Assembly: GCA_016215625.1 (NCBI GenBank)
Contig: JACRIW010000038.1
Location: 62,001 to 126,000, forward strand
Length of the DNA stretch: 64,000 bases
Reading direction: 5' to 3'
DNA from: Candidatus Eiseniibacteriota bacterium
GTDB lineage: Bacteria > Eisenbacteria > RBG-16-71-46
The notes under the pieces are model-generated. The model had not been told where the DNA came from. It saw nothing but the letters and a program-made list of their open reading frames with translations, and made no database searches. Of this stretch, positions 29,645 through 39,750 are shown piece after piece. The position numbers and the translations under genes were made by a program. Position 1 is the stretch's first letter; every line of letters begins with the position of its first letter.

Positions 29645-30973
29645 TTGAGCGAAACGCCGTCCATCCGGCACCCGTTCCTGTTCCGCGCCTACTACGCCGC
29701 CGTCGTGCTCGGCGCCGTGGCGCTGGTGGCGTCGCAATTTCCCGCGGCCGCTCCCGTGCGCCCGGACCTGTGGGTCCTCGCGGGCGCCTTCGCCGTCCTC
29801 GCCGTGAGCGAGTGGAGCCCGATGGCGCTGCCGGGCGGGGGATTCGCCACCGCCAGCACGATCGTCGCGCTGCCGCTGCTCCTCGTCGTGGGCCCGTTCT
29901 GGGTGTCCGCCGTGGACGCCGCCGTCAACCTCGTCGTGCACGGCGTGCTGCGCCGCCGCGGGGCGGACCGCGTGCTGCACAACATGGCGATCTACACGCT
30001 CGGCTACTTCGCGACGGCCGCCGCGTTCACCACCACGGGCGGCACGCTCGGCGACGTGCGGTTCCCCGCGCACGCCTGGCCGTTGCTCGCGGCTTGCGCC
30101 ACCTACTTCGTCGTGAACTCGGGCTGCGTTTCGATCGTGATCGGGCTCACCGCGGGCCCGAGTCCGTGGCGCGTCTGGCAGCGCAACTTCCAGCAGGGGA
30201 TCCTGCACCACCTGTCGTTCGTGGCGCTCGGCGCGCTCGTGGCCGTGGTGTGGTTCGCGGCGGGACCGTGGGGCATCGGGCTCTTCGCCGTGCCGTTCCT
30301 CGTCTCGCGCTACTCGTTCCGCGTGCACCTCGAACTGCGCTCCGACCTCAAGGAGTTCGTGCGCGCGCTCACCGAGGTGCTCGAAGAGGTCGATCCGTAC
30401 ACGCGGCACCACTCGGTGCGCGTGTCGCAGTACGCCGTGCGCCTCGCGCGCGGGCTCAAGCGCCCCGAGTCCGAGGTGGACGAGATCGAGTACGCCGCGC
30501 TCGTGCACGACCTCGGCAAGATCGGTCCGCAGCACCAGTACATCCTGCAGAAGCCCGGCTCGCTCTCGCACGAGGAACAGCGCACGCTGCGCGCCCACCC
30601 CGCGGCCGGCGCCGAGATCGTCGCCAAGGTGCGCGCGCTGCGCCGCGCCTCGGAGATCGTGCTCTCGCACCACGAGCGTCCCGACGGGCTCGGCTACCCG
30701 TTCGGGCTGCGCTCGATCGACGTGCCGGTCGGCGCGCGCATCCTCAACGTCGCCGACGCGTTCGACGCGATGACCTCCGACCGCCCGTACCGCCGCGCGC
30801 TGCCGATGGACGCGGCGCTGCGCGAGCTCGAGCGCGGCGCGGGCACCCAGTTCGACGCGCAGGTGGTGAAGTGCCTGCTCGCGCTGCACCGCGTGGGCGA
30901 GTTCCCGCTCATCCCGAGCCCGAGCAGCGAGGACCTCCAGCTGCTGCGCCTCAAGACGAAGGTGGGAGGCTGA
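29645..30973 (+). CDS. Membrane-anchored HD-GYP domain protein (c-di-GMP phosphodiesterase type); TTG start
   Basis: Multiple N-terminal TM segments; YTRHHSVRVSQYAVRLARGL, VHDLGKIGP, SHHERPDGLGYP. Confidence 0.9.
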   Translation: MSETPSIRHPFLFRAYYAAVVLGAVALVASQFPAAAPVRPDLWVLAGAFAVLAVSEWSPMALPGGGFATASTIVALPLLLVVGPFWVSAVDAAVNLVVHGVLRRRGADRVLHNMAIYTLGYFATAAAFTTTGGTLGDVRFPAHAWPLLAACATYFVVNSGCVSIVIGLTAGPSPWRVWQRNFQQGILHHLSFVALGALVAVVWFAAGPWGIGLFAVPFLVSRYSFRVHLELRSDLKEFVRALTEVLEEVDPYTRHHSVRVSQYAVRLARGLKRPESEVDEIEYAALVHDLGKIGPQHQYILQKPGSLSHEEQRTLRAHPAAGAEIVAKVRALRRASEIVLSHHERPDGLGYPFGLRSIDVPVGARILNVADAFDAMTSDRPYRRALPMDAALRELERGAGTQFDAQVVKCLLALHRVGEFPLIPSPSSEDLQLLRLKTKVGG

Positions 30974-31989
30974 TGCGCTACTCGGACGCCGGCGTGGACA
31001 TCTCGCGTTCCGACGCGATCAAGGACGAAGTCGTCGCCGAGATCCGCAGCACCTGGGGCGAATCCGTGCGCCCGCTGGTCGGCGGGTTCGCGGGCGTGAT
31101 GCGCTATCCCGGCGCGGCCCCGATGGTGGCCGCGACGATGGACGGCGTCGGCACGAAGCTGCATCTCGCGATGCGCGCGGGCCGGCTGGACGACGCCGCG
31201 GCCGACCTCGTCTACCACGGCGCGAACGACCTGCTCGTGCACGGCGCGAAGCCGCTCGCGTTCCTCGACTACGTCGCGCAGGCGAAGCTGGACCCCGAGG
31301 CCGTGCTCGCGGTCGTGCGCGGGCTCTCGCGCGCCTGCCGCGAAGTGGGCGCCGCGCTGCTCGGCGGCGAGACCGCGGAGATGCCCGACACGTACCTGCC
31401 CGAGGTGATCGACGTCGCCGGCTGCATGCTCGGCGTCGTGGACGACGCCCTGCTGCTCGACGGCAGCCGCGTGCGCGCCGGGGACGCCGTGCTCGGGATC
31501 GCGGGCTCGGGACTGCACACGAACGGCTATTCGCTCGCGCGCAAGGTGCTCGCCGCGTCCGGCCTGGCGCTGACCGACGCGCTGCCGGGTGGCGCGGGCG
31601 AGAGCGTCGGCGAGGCGCTGCTGCAGCCGCACCGCTGGTACGGCCGCGCGCTGCTGCCGCTCGCCGCGGCGGGCCGCGTGCGCGCGATGGCGCACGTGAC
31701 CGGCGGCGGCATCTCGGGAAATCTCGTGCGCGTGCTGCCCGAAGGCTGCCGCGCGCACGTGCGCATGACCTGGCCCGAGCCCGCGGTGTTCCGCTGGCTG
31801 CGCGAGGCCGGCGGCGTGCCGATCGAGGATGCGCGCACCGCGCTCAACCTCGGCGTCGGCATGGTGGTGGTGACCGCGCCCGGCGACGAAGCCGGCGTGC
31901 TCGATAACCTGGCCGCCGCGGGCGAGACCGCCTGGCGGATCGGCGAGGTGGCCGCGGGAGAGCGCGGCGTGGAGTGGACGGCCCCCTGA
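30973..31989 (+). CDS. purM: Phosphoribosylformylglycinamidine cyclo-ligase (AIR synthetase)
   Basis: MRYSDAGVDISRSDAIKD, ATMDGVGTKLHLAM, GAALLGGETAEMPDTY, GIAGSGLHTNGYSLAR. Confidence 0.95.
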   Translation: MRYSDAGVDISRSDAIKDEVVAEIRSTWGESVRPLVGGFAGVMRYPGAAPMVAATMDGVGTKLHLAMRAGRLDDAAADLVYHGANDLLVHGAKPLAFLDYVAQAKLDPEAVLAVVRGLSRACREVGAALLGGETAEMPDTYLPEVIDVAGCMLGVVDDALLLDGSRVRAGDAVLGIAGSGLHTNGYSLARKVLAASGLALTDALPGGAGESVGEALLQPHRWYGRALLPLAAAGRVRAMAHVTGGGISGNLVRVLPEGCRAHVRMTWPEPAVFRWLREAGGVPIEDARTALNLGVGMVVVTAPGDEAGVLDNLAAAGETAWRIGEVAAGERGVEWTAP

Positions 31990-32011
31990 GTGGTGCACAC
32001 GCCCCCGAGGC

Positions 32012-33079
32012 GTGGAGGTGGCGGTGGAAGGGCGGACGGAACGGGGACGGGAGCGCGCGCGCCGGGGCGGCGCCGCGGGCGCCGGGAGCGCCGGGAGTTT
32101 CACGAGGCTCGAGCCCGTGGAGCTGGTGGGGGAATCGCCCGCCTGGCGCGAACTGGTCGAGCAGGTGCCGAAGGTGGCGCGCAGCGGGCTGCCCGTGCTG
32201 CTGCTCGGCGAGACCGGCACGGGCAAGGAACTCGTGGCGCGGGCCATCCATCTCGCGAGCGAGCGCTCCGGCGCGGAGTTCGTCGCGCACAACTGCGGGG
32301 CGACGCCGGACACCCTGATCGAGAGCGAACTGTTCGGGCACGTGCGCGGCTCGTTCACGGGTGCCTCGGGCGATCGCGAAGGGCTGTTCGACGCGGCGCA
32401 GGGCGGGACGCTGTTCCTCGACGAGATCGGGGACGCGAGCGCGCTGCTGCAGACGAAGCTGCTGCGCGTGCTGCAGGAGGGCGAGGCGCGCCGCGTGGGC
32501 GAGACGCGCGTGCGGCGCGTGGACGTGCGCGTCATCGCGGCCACGCACCGCGCGCTCGACAAGGTGGTGGGCGCCGGCGCGTTCCGCTCCGACCTGTACT
32601 TCCGGCTCGGCGCGGTGCGGCTGCGGCTGCCGGCGCTGCGCGAGCGCGGGCGCGACGTGCTGCTGCTCGCGCGCCACTTCCTCGCGCAGGCCGCGGCGCG
32701 CGAGCGCACGCACCCGCCGGCGCTGGAGCCGGGGCTCGCCGAGCGGCTGCTCACGTACCGCTGGCCGGGCAACGTGCGCGAGCTGGCGAACGCCTGCCAC
32801 TACGCGGTGCGCGTCGCGGGCGCGCGCCATCTCGTGAGCGAGGCGCACTGGCCGGAGACCCCGTTCGCCGAGAGCGTGGCGGAGCACGACGGCCTGCACG
32901 CCGAGACGCGGGCGCTCGAGGAGCGGCGGCTGCGCGAGGCGCTGCGGCGCACGCACGGCAACAAGACCCAGGCGGCGCGCGCGCTCGGGCTGAGCCGGCA
33001 GGGGCTGATCAAGAAACTCCAGCGCATGGGGCTCGCGCGCGTCCCGGCTTCGCTTGACGATGGCGAGGGCGCTGTCTAG
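32012..33079 (+). CDS. Sigma-54-dependent activator (AAA+ and Fis-type HTH, no receiver domain)
   Basis: LLGETGTGKELVARAIH, ESELFGHVRGSFTGAS, WPGNVREL, NKTQAARALGLSRQGLIKKLQRM. Confidence 0.92.
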   Translation: MEVAVEGRTERGRERARRGGAAGAGSAGSFTRLEPVELVGESPAWRELVEQVPKVARSGLPVLLLGETGTGKELVARAIHLASERSGAEFVAHNCGATPDTLIESELFGHVRGSFTGASGDREGLFDAAQGGTLFLDEIGDASALLQTKLLRVLQEGEARRVGETRVRRVDVRVIAATHRALDKVVGAGAFRSDLYFRLGAVRLRLPALRERGRDVLLLARHFLAQAAARERTHPPALEPGLAERLLTYRWPGNVRELANACHYAVRVAGARHLVSEAHWPETPFAESVAEHDGLHAETRALEERRLREALRRTHGNKTQAARALGLSRQGLIKKLQRMGLARVPASLDDGEGAV

Positions 33080-33082
33080 CGT
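33054..33082 (+). promoter_or_regulatory. Candidate promoter TTGACG-17-TAGCGT
   Basis: Overlaps 3' end of the sigma-54 activator gene, upstream of the Gfo/Idh/MocA gene. Confidence 0.45.
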
Positions 33083-33165
33083 GCGTGCGCACTCGGAAGG
33101 CGGGTCCATGGTGGGACCCCTCGCGCCGCACCGCGGCGCCGGAAGTGATCCACACGGGAGGTCGC

Positions 33166-34179
33166 GTGCCCAAGAAGGCTCTGAAGATCGGACTCATCGG
33201 CGTCGGCGCGGCCGCGCAGGTGAACCATATCCCCGCGCTCATGAAGATCGAGGGGCTCGAACTCGTGGCGCTCTGCGACCGCGATCCCGAGAAGGCCCAG
33301 CGTGTCGCGCAGAAGTTCGGTATCCCGCGCGCGGTCGGCCGCACCGAGGACCTGCTCGACGACGACACGATCGACGCGGTGGACATCTGCACCCCGAACT
33401 ACCTGCACGCGCCGATGGCGATCGCCGCGCTCGAATCGGGCAAGCACGTGCTGTGCGAGCGCCCGCTCGCGCGCAGCAGCGAGGAAGCCGCCGCGATGGT
33501 GAAGGCCGCGAAGAAGGCGGACCGGCATCTCATGTGCGCGGTGCAGCACCGCTTCCGTCCCGACGCGCAGTTGCTGCGCAAGTTCGTGGACAAGGGCGAC
33601 CTCGGCGACATCTTCCTCGCGAAGGCCGGCTGGCTGCGCCAGAAGACCGAGTGGGACTCGGACGAGTGGCGCCGCCAGAAGCGCGAGTCCGGCGGCGGCG
33701 TGGTGCTCGACCTCGGCTTCCAGATGCTCGACCTGTCGCTCTGGGTGCTCGGCTCGCACAAGGTGACCTCGGTCACGGCGAGCGTGCACCGCACGAAGAA
33801 GGGCGACGTCGAGGACAGCGCGACCGCGTTCTTCCGGCTCGAGTCGGGCGCGACGCTCACGCTCGAACTGTCGTGGGGCCTGCTCATGGAGAAGGACTTC
33901 GCCTACCTGAACCTGTTCGGTTCGGGCGGCGCGGCCCTGCTCAACCCGTTCCGTGTCCACAAGGGCATGCACGGCACGCTCGTCAACGTCACGCCCGCGC
34001 TCGAGACTCCGAAGAACCAGTACAAGCAGTCCATGGAGGCCCAGGTCGAGCACTTCGTCGAAACGCTGCGCACGGGCAAGAAGCCCATGGGCAGCGCGGA
34101 CGAGGTGCTGGCCGTGATGCAGCTGATGGACGCCGTGTACAAGAGCGCCGAGCTGGGCAAGGAGGTCAAGGTCGGGTGA
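33166..34179 (+). CDS. Gfo/Idh/MocA family oxidoreductase (ERP instead of EKP)
   Basis: KIGLIGVGAAAQVNHIPAL, DICTPNYLHAPMAIAALESGKHVLCERPLA; GTG start with GGGAGG SD. Confidence 0.85.
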   Translation: MPKKALKIGLIGVGAAAQVNHIPALMKIEGLELVALCDRDPEKAQRVAQKFGIPRAVGRTEDLLDDDTIDAVDICTPNYLHAPMAIAALESGKHVLCERPLARSSEEAAAMVKAAKKADRHLMCAVQHRFRPDAQLLRKFVDKGDLGDIFLAKAGWLRQKTEWDSDEWRRQKRESGGGVVLDLGFQMLDLSLWVLGSHKVTSVTASVHRTKKGDVEDSATAFFRLESGATLTLELSWGLLMEKDFAYLNLFGSGGAALLNPFRVHKGMHGTLVNVTPALETPKNQYKQSMEAQVEHFVETLRTGKKPMGSADEVLAVMQLMDAVYKSAELGKEVKVG

Positions 34180-35723
34180 GCCGTTCCCGATCGGACCTGT
34201 GGCTTTCCGCCGCGTCGGGCCTCGCGCTCGGCGCGGCGTTTCTTCCGTGGTCCGGCGGCGCGCTCGCGTGGGCCGCGTTCGTGCCGCTGCTCTTCGCGCT
34301 CGAACGCCGCGTCGCCGCGGGCGAGTCGCTCCGCGCGTGCTTCCGGCTCGGCTACGCGGGCGGGTTCGCGTTCTTCCTCGTCGGCACGCACTGGATCGGG
34401 CTGCTCTCCGACGTCGCGATGACGGTGCCCGTGCTCAAGTACGCGGGCTGGGTGCTCTCGGCCGCGTACCTCGGGCTCTTCTGGGGCGCGGCCGCGGCGG
34501 TGGCCGCATGGCTCGCGCGCCGCTCCGGTATCGCGGCACGGTGGACGTTCGCCGTGGCCCTGATGCTGATCGAGTGGGTGCGGGGCGCCGGCGACATCGG
34601 CTTCCCGTGGTTCCAGCCCGGGTACACGCAGTACGCGACGAGCGCGCTCGGGCTCGCCGCCGCGGGCGGCGTCTTCGCGGTGACGGCGTGGGTGCTGCTC
34701 GTGAACGCGTGCGTGCTCGGCGCGACGCGCGACCGCACGCCGCGCGACTTCGTGTGGCTCGCGCTCGTGCTCGCGGGCGGGCTCGGCGCGGGCGCGTGGC
34801 TGCGCGGTGCCCCGATCGCGACGGACGGAACGCGGCCGCGCGTCGCGCTCGTGCAGGGCAACATCCCCGGCGAGGAGAAGTGGTCGGGCCGGCACCAGGA
34901 GGAGATCCTCGCGCGCTTCCTCGCGCTCTCCGACAGCGCGTTCGCCGCGCCGCCGGAAGGCGGCGCCACGGCGAGGCCCGTGATGGTCGTGTGGCCCGAG
35001 ACCGCGACGGGTTCGTACCTGCGCAAGCAGCTCGCGCAGTCCATCGCGGTGGCGCGCTGGGCGTCTCGCACCGGCGCCGCGGTGTTCGCGGGCTACGCCG
35101 ACTACAGCTACGACGCGGACGGCAAGCCGCAGCCCTGGAACGCCGCGGGGATCTGGAATCCGGACGGCCGGTTGTCGCCCACCTACGCGAAGCGCCACCT
35201 CGTGCCCTTCGGTGAGCGCATGCCGTTCCAGTGGCTCGTGCCGGCGCTCGGCCGCGTGGATTTCGGCCAGGCCGAGTGGGCGCAGGGGACGGGGCCGGTC
35301 GTGTTCGACGGCCAGACGGGGAAGTTCTCCGCGCTCATCTGCTTCGAGTCCATCTTTCCCGAGCTCGCGCGCGCGGACGTGAACGCGGGTTCGCGCTGCC
35401 TCGTGATCGTGACGACCGACGAGTGGTTCGGGCGCAGCGCCGCGGTGTTCCAGCACGCGGCGATGGCGCGGTTCCGCGCGGTCGAGAACGGCGTGCCCGT
35501 GCTGCGCTGCGCGAACACCGGGCTCACGCAGGTCATCGACGCGCGCGGCGCCGTGGTCGCGGAGGCGCCCGCGTTCCGCGCGGCGGTGCTCACCGCCGCG
35601 GTGCCCCCGCCGCGCGAGGGCCGCACGCCCTATTCGCGCACGGGGGACTGGCCGGTCGCGGTCGCGGCGATCGCCGCCGTGGCGATCGCCGCGTCGCGAC
35701 GGGGCGTCAGTCGATCGGCTTGA
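34176..35723 (+). CDS. lnt: Apolipoprotein N-acyltransferase
   Basis: VVWPETATGSYL, YAKRHLVPFGERMPF, ALICFESIFPE; multi-TM N-terminus. Confidence 0.94.
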   Translation: MSRSRSDLWLSAASGLALGAAFLPWSGGALAWAAFVPLLFALERRVAAGESLRACFRLGYAGGFAFFLVGTHWIGLLSDVAMTVPVLKYAGWVLSAAYLGLFWGAAAAVAAWLARRSGIAARWTFAVALMLIEWVRGAGDIGFPWFQPGYTQYATSALGLAAAGGVFAVTAWVLLVNACVLGATRDRTPRDFVWLALVLAGGLGAGAWLRGAPIATDGTRPRVALVQGNIPGEEKWSGRHQEEILARFLALSDSAFAAPPEGGATARPVMVVWPETATGSYLRKQLAQSIAVARWASRTGAAVFAGYADYSYDADGKPQPWNAAGIWNPDGRLSPTYAKRHLVPFGERMPFQWLVPALGRVDFGQAEWAQGTGPVVFDGQTGKFSALICFESIFPELARADVNAGSRCLVIVTTDEWFGRSAAVFQHAAMARFRAVENGVPVLRCANTGLTQVIDARGAVVAEAPAFRAAVLTAAVPPPREGRTPYSRTGDWPVAVAAIAAVAIAASRRGVSRSA

Positions 35724-36543
35724 CCTCGCCGGACGCGAGATCGTAGTACGCCGTCACGATGCGCAGGTGGCCCTTCTCGACGGCGTCGCGGAGGATGGCG
35801 CTGTTCGCGAGGATCTGCGCCGCCGAGTGACGGGCGTTCGCGCGCACCCCGCGCTCCACGAGTTCCGCACCCTCGAAGCAGGACGTGAGCTTCTGCACCG
35901 TGGGCCGGATCTCCTGCACGAGCGCGACGAGGTTCTGCGACGGCAGCTCGTCGTTGCTGCAGGCCGCCTTCACCGCGCCGCACGAGCCGTGCCCGAGCAC
36001 GACGATCAGTTTCGCGTGCAGGTGCTCGACCGCGTACTCCATCGAGCCGAGCACGATCGGGTCGACGATGTTGCCGGCCGTGCGCACGACGAACAGGTCG
36101 CCGAGCGACTGGTCGAACAGCAGCTCGGGGCCGACGCGGCTGTCGGCGCACGCGAGCACGATCGCGTCCGGGTGCTGGCCGCCGACGAGCGCCGCGCGCT
36201 GCGCGACGACGCCGCGCGTGCGCGTGCGGCCGCTCACGAAGCGGCGGTTGCCCGCGAGCAGCCGCGCCCACACGTCGGCGTCGCCTTCGTCGGGATGTCC
36301 CGCCGGCGCGGCGTGCGCGGCGGCGCCGGGAGCGGCGTGACCGGAGGCCGGAGCGCCGTGACCGGACGCGGGCTCGGTGGCGGTCGCCGAGCCGAGCTGC
36401 GTGGCGACGCGCTGCTGGATGCGCTGCTTGGTTTCGATCGCACGGTGCACCTGGTCCGGCGTGGTCTCCGCGTGCGGAGCGATCGGCGCCTGGGCCAGGG
36501 CGAGGGCCGCGAGCACGGCGACGAGCAGGGGAATGCGCTTCAT
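35707..36543 (-). CDS. Secreted beta-class carbonic anhydrase with His/Ala/Pro-rich linker
   Basis: Signal peptide MKRIPLLVAVLAALALAQAPIAPHAE; VLACADSRVGPELLFDQ, GHGSCGAVKAA zinc-site motifs. Confidence 0.9.
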   Translation of the reverse strand: MKRIPLLVAVLAALALAQAPIAPHAETTPDQVHRAIETKQRIQQRVATQLGSATATEPASGHGAPASGHAAPGAAAHAAPAGHPDEGDADVWARLLAGNRRFVSGRTRTRGVVAQRAALVGGQHPDAIVLACADSRVGPELLFDQSLGDLFVVRTAGNIVDPIVLGSMEYAVEHLHAKLIVVLGHGSCGAVKAACSNDELPSQNLVALVQEIRPTVQKLTSCFEGAELVERGVRANARHSAAQILANSAILRDAVEKGHLRIVTAYYDLASGEVKPID

Positions 36544-36662
36544 GGCGACTCCTCGTGGGACGGACGTATTCAGGGGGCCTGGCGCGCGGGGCACCGGCGG
36601 CCGCCGGCGCGCACACCTCGACGCCTCCCAGTTTCGGCAGCGAAGGCGCGGGCTTGAGAGCG

Positions 36663-36692
36663 TTGACACCCGCCGCGAGCGGCGACTATCTT
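36663..36692 (+). promoter_or_regulatory. Promoter TTGACA-18-TATCTT upstream of asd
   Basis: Consensus -35, near-consensus -10. Confidence 0.75.
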
Positions 36693-36805
36693 GCGGCCTC
36701 GCTTCGTGTTCACGCTTTCCGCCATGCGGAGCGCCGGGCCCTCCGGCATCCGTTGCCCGTCCCTGGCCCCGTCCGCGCCGTGACGCCGACCACCGGGAGA
36801 CTCTC

Positions 36806-37822
36806 GTGCCACGCATCGTTGCCATTCTGGGAGCGACCGGACAGGTCGGTCGCACCATGCTCGCGCTTCTCGAGGAGCGCGCCTTCCCGTGCGACGGCGT
36901 GAAGCTGCTCGCCAGCCCTTCGAGCGCCGGACGCACGCTCACGTTCCGCGGCGCCGAGGTCCCCGTCGAGCCGGTCGGACCGGGAGCGTTCGACGGTTGC
37001 GAGTTCGCGCTCTTCGGCGTGAAGAACCCGATCGCGCAGCAGTGGTCCGGCCCCGCGCGCGAAGCGGGCGCCACGGTGATCGACAACAGCAGCGCCTACC
37101 GCTACGTGGACGACGTGCCGCTCGTCGTGCCGGAGGTGAACGGCGCGCTGCTCGCCGCGCGCCCGACGCTGATCGCGAACCCGAACTGCTCGGCGGCGCC
37201 GGTGGTGCTCGCGCTCGCCGCGCTGCGGCCGCTCGGCACGCTGAAGAAGCTGCTCGTCTCGACCTACCAGTCGGTCTCCGGCGCCGGCAGCGCCGCGCTC
37301 GACGACCTCGAGGCCGGCGTGAAGGCGGGGTGGGGCGGCGCGACGCCGCCGCGGCTCGCGGACGGCCGGCCGCCCTTCGCGTTCAACTGCATCCCGCACA
37401 TCGACCGCTTCGAGGACAACGGCTACACGCGCGAGGAGATGAAGGTCGTGTGGGAGACCCGCAAGATCCTCGGCCTGCCGGACCTGCCCGTCACCGTGAC
37501 CGCCGTGCGCGTGCCCGTGCGCATCGGGCACAGCGCCGCGGTGCACGCGTGGTTCGACCGGCCGGTCTCGCCCGACGATGCGCGCGCGGCGTGGGCCGCG
37601 TTCCCCGGCATCGAGGTGCAGGACGATCCCGCGCACCTGCGCTACCCGTTGCCGCTCGACGTCGCGGGCCGCGATCCGGTCGTGGTCGGGCGCGCGCGCG
37701 TGGACCTCATGGAGCCGAACGGGCTCGCGTTCTTCTACGTGTCGGACAACCTGCGCAAGGGCGCGGCCCTCAACGCCGTCCAGATCGCGGAAGCCTGCCT
37801 GGCGGCCCGGAAGCACTCGTGA
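36806..37822 (+). CDS. asd: Aspartate-semialdehyde dehydrogenase (GTG start)
   Basis: VAILGATGQVGRTMLALLEER, IANPNCSAAPVVLAL, STYQSVSGAG. Confidence 0.95.
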   Translation: MPRIVAILGATGQVGRTMLALLEERAFPCDGVKLLASPSSAGRTLTFRGAEVPVEPVGPGAFDGCEFALFGVKNPIAQQWSGPAREAGATVIDNSSAYRYVDDVPLVVPEVNGALLAARPTLIANPNCSAAPVVLALAALRPLGTLKKLLVSTYQSVSGAGSAALDDLEAGVKAGWGGATPPRLADGRPPFAFNCIPHIDRFEDNGYTREEMKVVWETRKILGLPDLPVTVTAVRVPVRIGHSAAVHAWFDRPVSPDDARAAWAAFPGIEVQDDPAHLRYPLPLDVAGRDPVVVGRARVDLMEPNGLAFFYVSDNLRKGAALNAVQIAEACLAARKHS

Positions 37823-38601
37823 TCGAAGCACGCACGTTCCGCCTGACGGTCGCGTACGACGGAACGGATTTCCACGGCTGGCAGCGCCAGCCGGAGCTGC
37901 GCACCGTGCAGGGTGAACTGGAGCGCGCGTTGAACGAAGTGCTGGGAGACGATGCCGCGCCGCTCGAGACGGGCGGCGGGCCGGTCACCGTGAACGGCGC
38001 CGGGCGCACCGACGCCGGCGTGCACGCGCGCGGGCAGGTCGCCTCGTTCCGCGCGCGCACGGTGTATCCCGGGCACGCGATCGGACCCATGGCGCAGAAG
38101 CGCCTGCCGCGCGACGTGCGCATCGTGCGCTCGGAGGAGGCCGCGCCGGGGTTCCACGCGCGCCACAGCGCGCGGGCGCGGCGCTACGAGTACCGCATGC
38201 TCGACCAGCACGATCCGATGTTCGGGCGCTTCGCGTGGTTCCCCGCGCGGCGCTACTCGGGCGACGGGCTCGAGCGCTCGGCCACCGCGCTCGCGGGCGT
38301 GCACGACTGCACGAGCGTGGGCGCGAAGGGCAGTTCGCCCGTGTCGCCCGTGTGCCGGATCGATCACGCGGTGTGGCGGCGCTGGGAGCGCGGCTGGCTG
38401 TTCGACGTGCAGGCCGACCATTTCCTGTACCACATGGTGCGCAATCTCGTGGGCACCGCGCTGTGGGTGAGCAACGACGCGGATCCCGCGGGCCGCATGG
38501 CGGCGATCCTCGCGTCGCGCCGCCGGAGCGACGCGGGGCCGACGGTGTCGCCCCGGGGGCTGAGCCTCGAGGGCGTGACGTACGAAGGGGAGGAGTCGTG
38601 A
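37819..38601 (+). CDS. truA: tRNA pseudouridine synthase A
   Basis: LTVAYDGTDFHGWQRQP, NGAGRTDAGVHARGQVASF. Confidence 0.94.
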   Translation: MIEARTFRLTVAYDGTDFHGWQRQPELRTVQGELERALNEVLGDDAAPLETGGGPVTVNGAGRTDAGVHARGQVASFRARTVYPGHAIGPMAQKRLPRDVRIVRSEEAAPGFHARHSARARRYEYRMLDQHDPMFGRFAWFPARRYSGDGLERSATALAGVHDCTSVGAKGSSPVSPVCRIDHAVWRRWERGWLFDVQADHFLYHMVRNLVGTALWVSNDADPAGRMAAILASRRRSDAGPTVSPRGLSLEGVTYEGEES

Positions 38602-39749
38602 GCATGAAACGCATGGCGGTGTTGGGAGTGTTCGCGGGCGGCCTGCTGCTCGGTGCCGTGGTGATGGCGGCCGTGGGCGGCGGCGCGAATCGCGACGGCG
38701 CGCCCCGGCGCGCGAAGCCCGTGGCGATCGACGACTCGCGGCGCACGGCGATCGTCACCGCGGCCGAGCGCGTGAGCCCGGCCGTCGTCTCCGTGAGCGT
38801 CGTGACGACGCGCGTGGTGCGCAGCGACCCGTTCGGTGGCGCGTTCCACGACGAGTTCTTCGACCGGTTCTTCCCGCGCAACGAGTACCGCCAGAAGGTG
38901 CCGGGGCTCGGCTCGGGCGTGATCGTGGACGCGAGCGGGCTCGTGCTCACGAACTCGCACGTCGTGCGCGGCGCCGACGAGATCAAGGTGAACCTGCCCG
39001 ACGGGCGGCAGTTCCCGGCGAAGCTGCTCGGGGATTCCGAGGTGTACGACCTCGCGGTGCTGCGCATCGAGGGAGACAAGCTTCCCGTCGCGCCGATGGG
39101 CGACTCCGACGCGCTGCTCGTCGGGGAGTGGGCGATCGCGATCGGCAACCCGTTCGGCTTCCTGCTCGACGGTTCGGAGCCCACGGTGACCGCCGGCGTG
39201 GTGAGCGCGACGAAGCGCGACATCAAGGGCGAGGCGACCGAATCGGGGATCTACAAGAACATGATCCAGACCGACGCGGCCATCAATCCCGGCAACAGCG
39301 GCGGCGCGCTCGTGAACGGCATGGGCGAGCTGATCGGCATCAACACGTTCATCCTCACGCAGGGCGGCGGTTCGATCGGCCTCGGCTTCGCGATCCCGAT
39401 CAACATGGCGAAGAAAATCCTCGACGAGATCCGCCAGTACGGGCGCGTGCGCTCGGCGTGGCCCGGCATGCAGGTGCAGCAGGTGACCGAGATGATGGCG
39501 CGCCGGCTCGGCTGGACGGACGCCTCCGGTCTCGTGGTCTCGCGCGTGGACCCGCGCGGACCGGCCGCGCGCGCGGGCGTGCAGGTGGGCGACCGCATCC
39601 GCACCGTGAACGGCCGCGTGACCGACGACGTGGACGACGCGCAGAGCGGCATCTACGGCGCGCAGGTCGGGGACGTGCTCGCGCTCGAGGTCGAGCGCGA
39701 CGGGAAACGGCTCAAGTTCCGCATCGTCCTCGAGGAGGCGCCGCGCTGA
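38598..39749 (+). CDS. htrA: HtrA/Deg-type trypsin-like serine protease with one PDZ domain
   Basis: VLTNSHVVRGA, DLAVLRI, DAAINPGNSGGALVN catalytic triad; C-terminal PDZ. Confidence 0.93.
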   Translation: MSMKRMAVLGVFAGGLLLGAVVMAAVGGGANRDGAPRRAKPVAIDDSRRTAIVTAAERVSPAVVSVSVVTTRVVRSDPFGGAFHDEFFDRFFPRNEYRQKVPGLGSGVIVDASGLVLTNSHVVRGADEIKVNLPDGRQFPAKLLGDSEVYDLAVLRIEGDKLPVAPMGDSDALLVGEWAIAIGNPFGFLLDGSEPTVTAGVVSATKRDIKGEATESGIYKNMIQTDAAINPGNSGGALVNGMGELIGINTFILTQGGGSIGLGFAIPINMAKKILDEIRQYGRVRSAWPGMQVQQVTEMMARRLGWTDASGLVVSRVDPRGPAARAGVQVGDRIRTVNGRVTDDVDDAQSGIYGAQVGDVLALEVERDGKRLKFRIVLEEAPR

Positions 39750-39750
39750 C

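Noticed and set aside
32338-32370. GSFTGA instead of GAFTGA in the sigma-54 activator
   Set aside because: Ala to Ser at this position is a common tolerated variant; not treated as unusual.
36724-36783. 19-codon ORF in the asd 5' leader (MRSAGPSGIRCPSLAPSAP)
   Set aside because: No SD and no regulatory amino-acid run (no Lys/Thr/Met stretch); likely chance.
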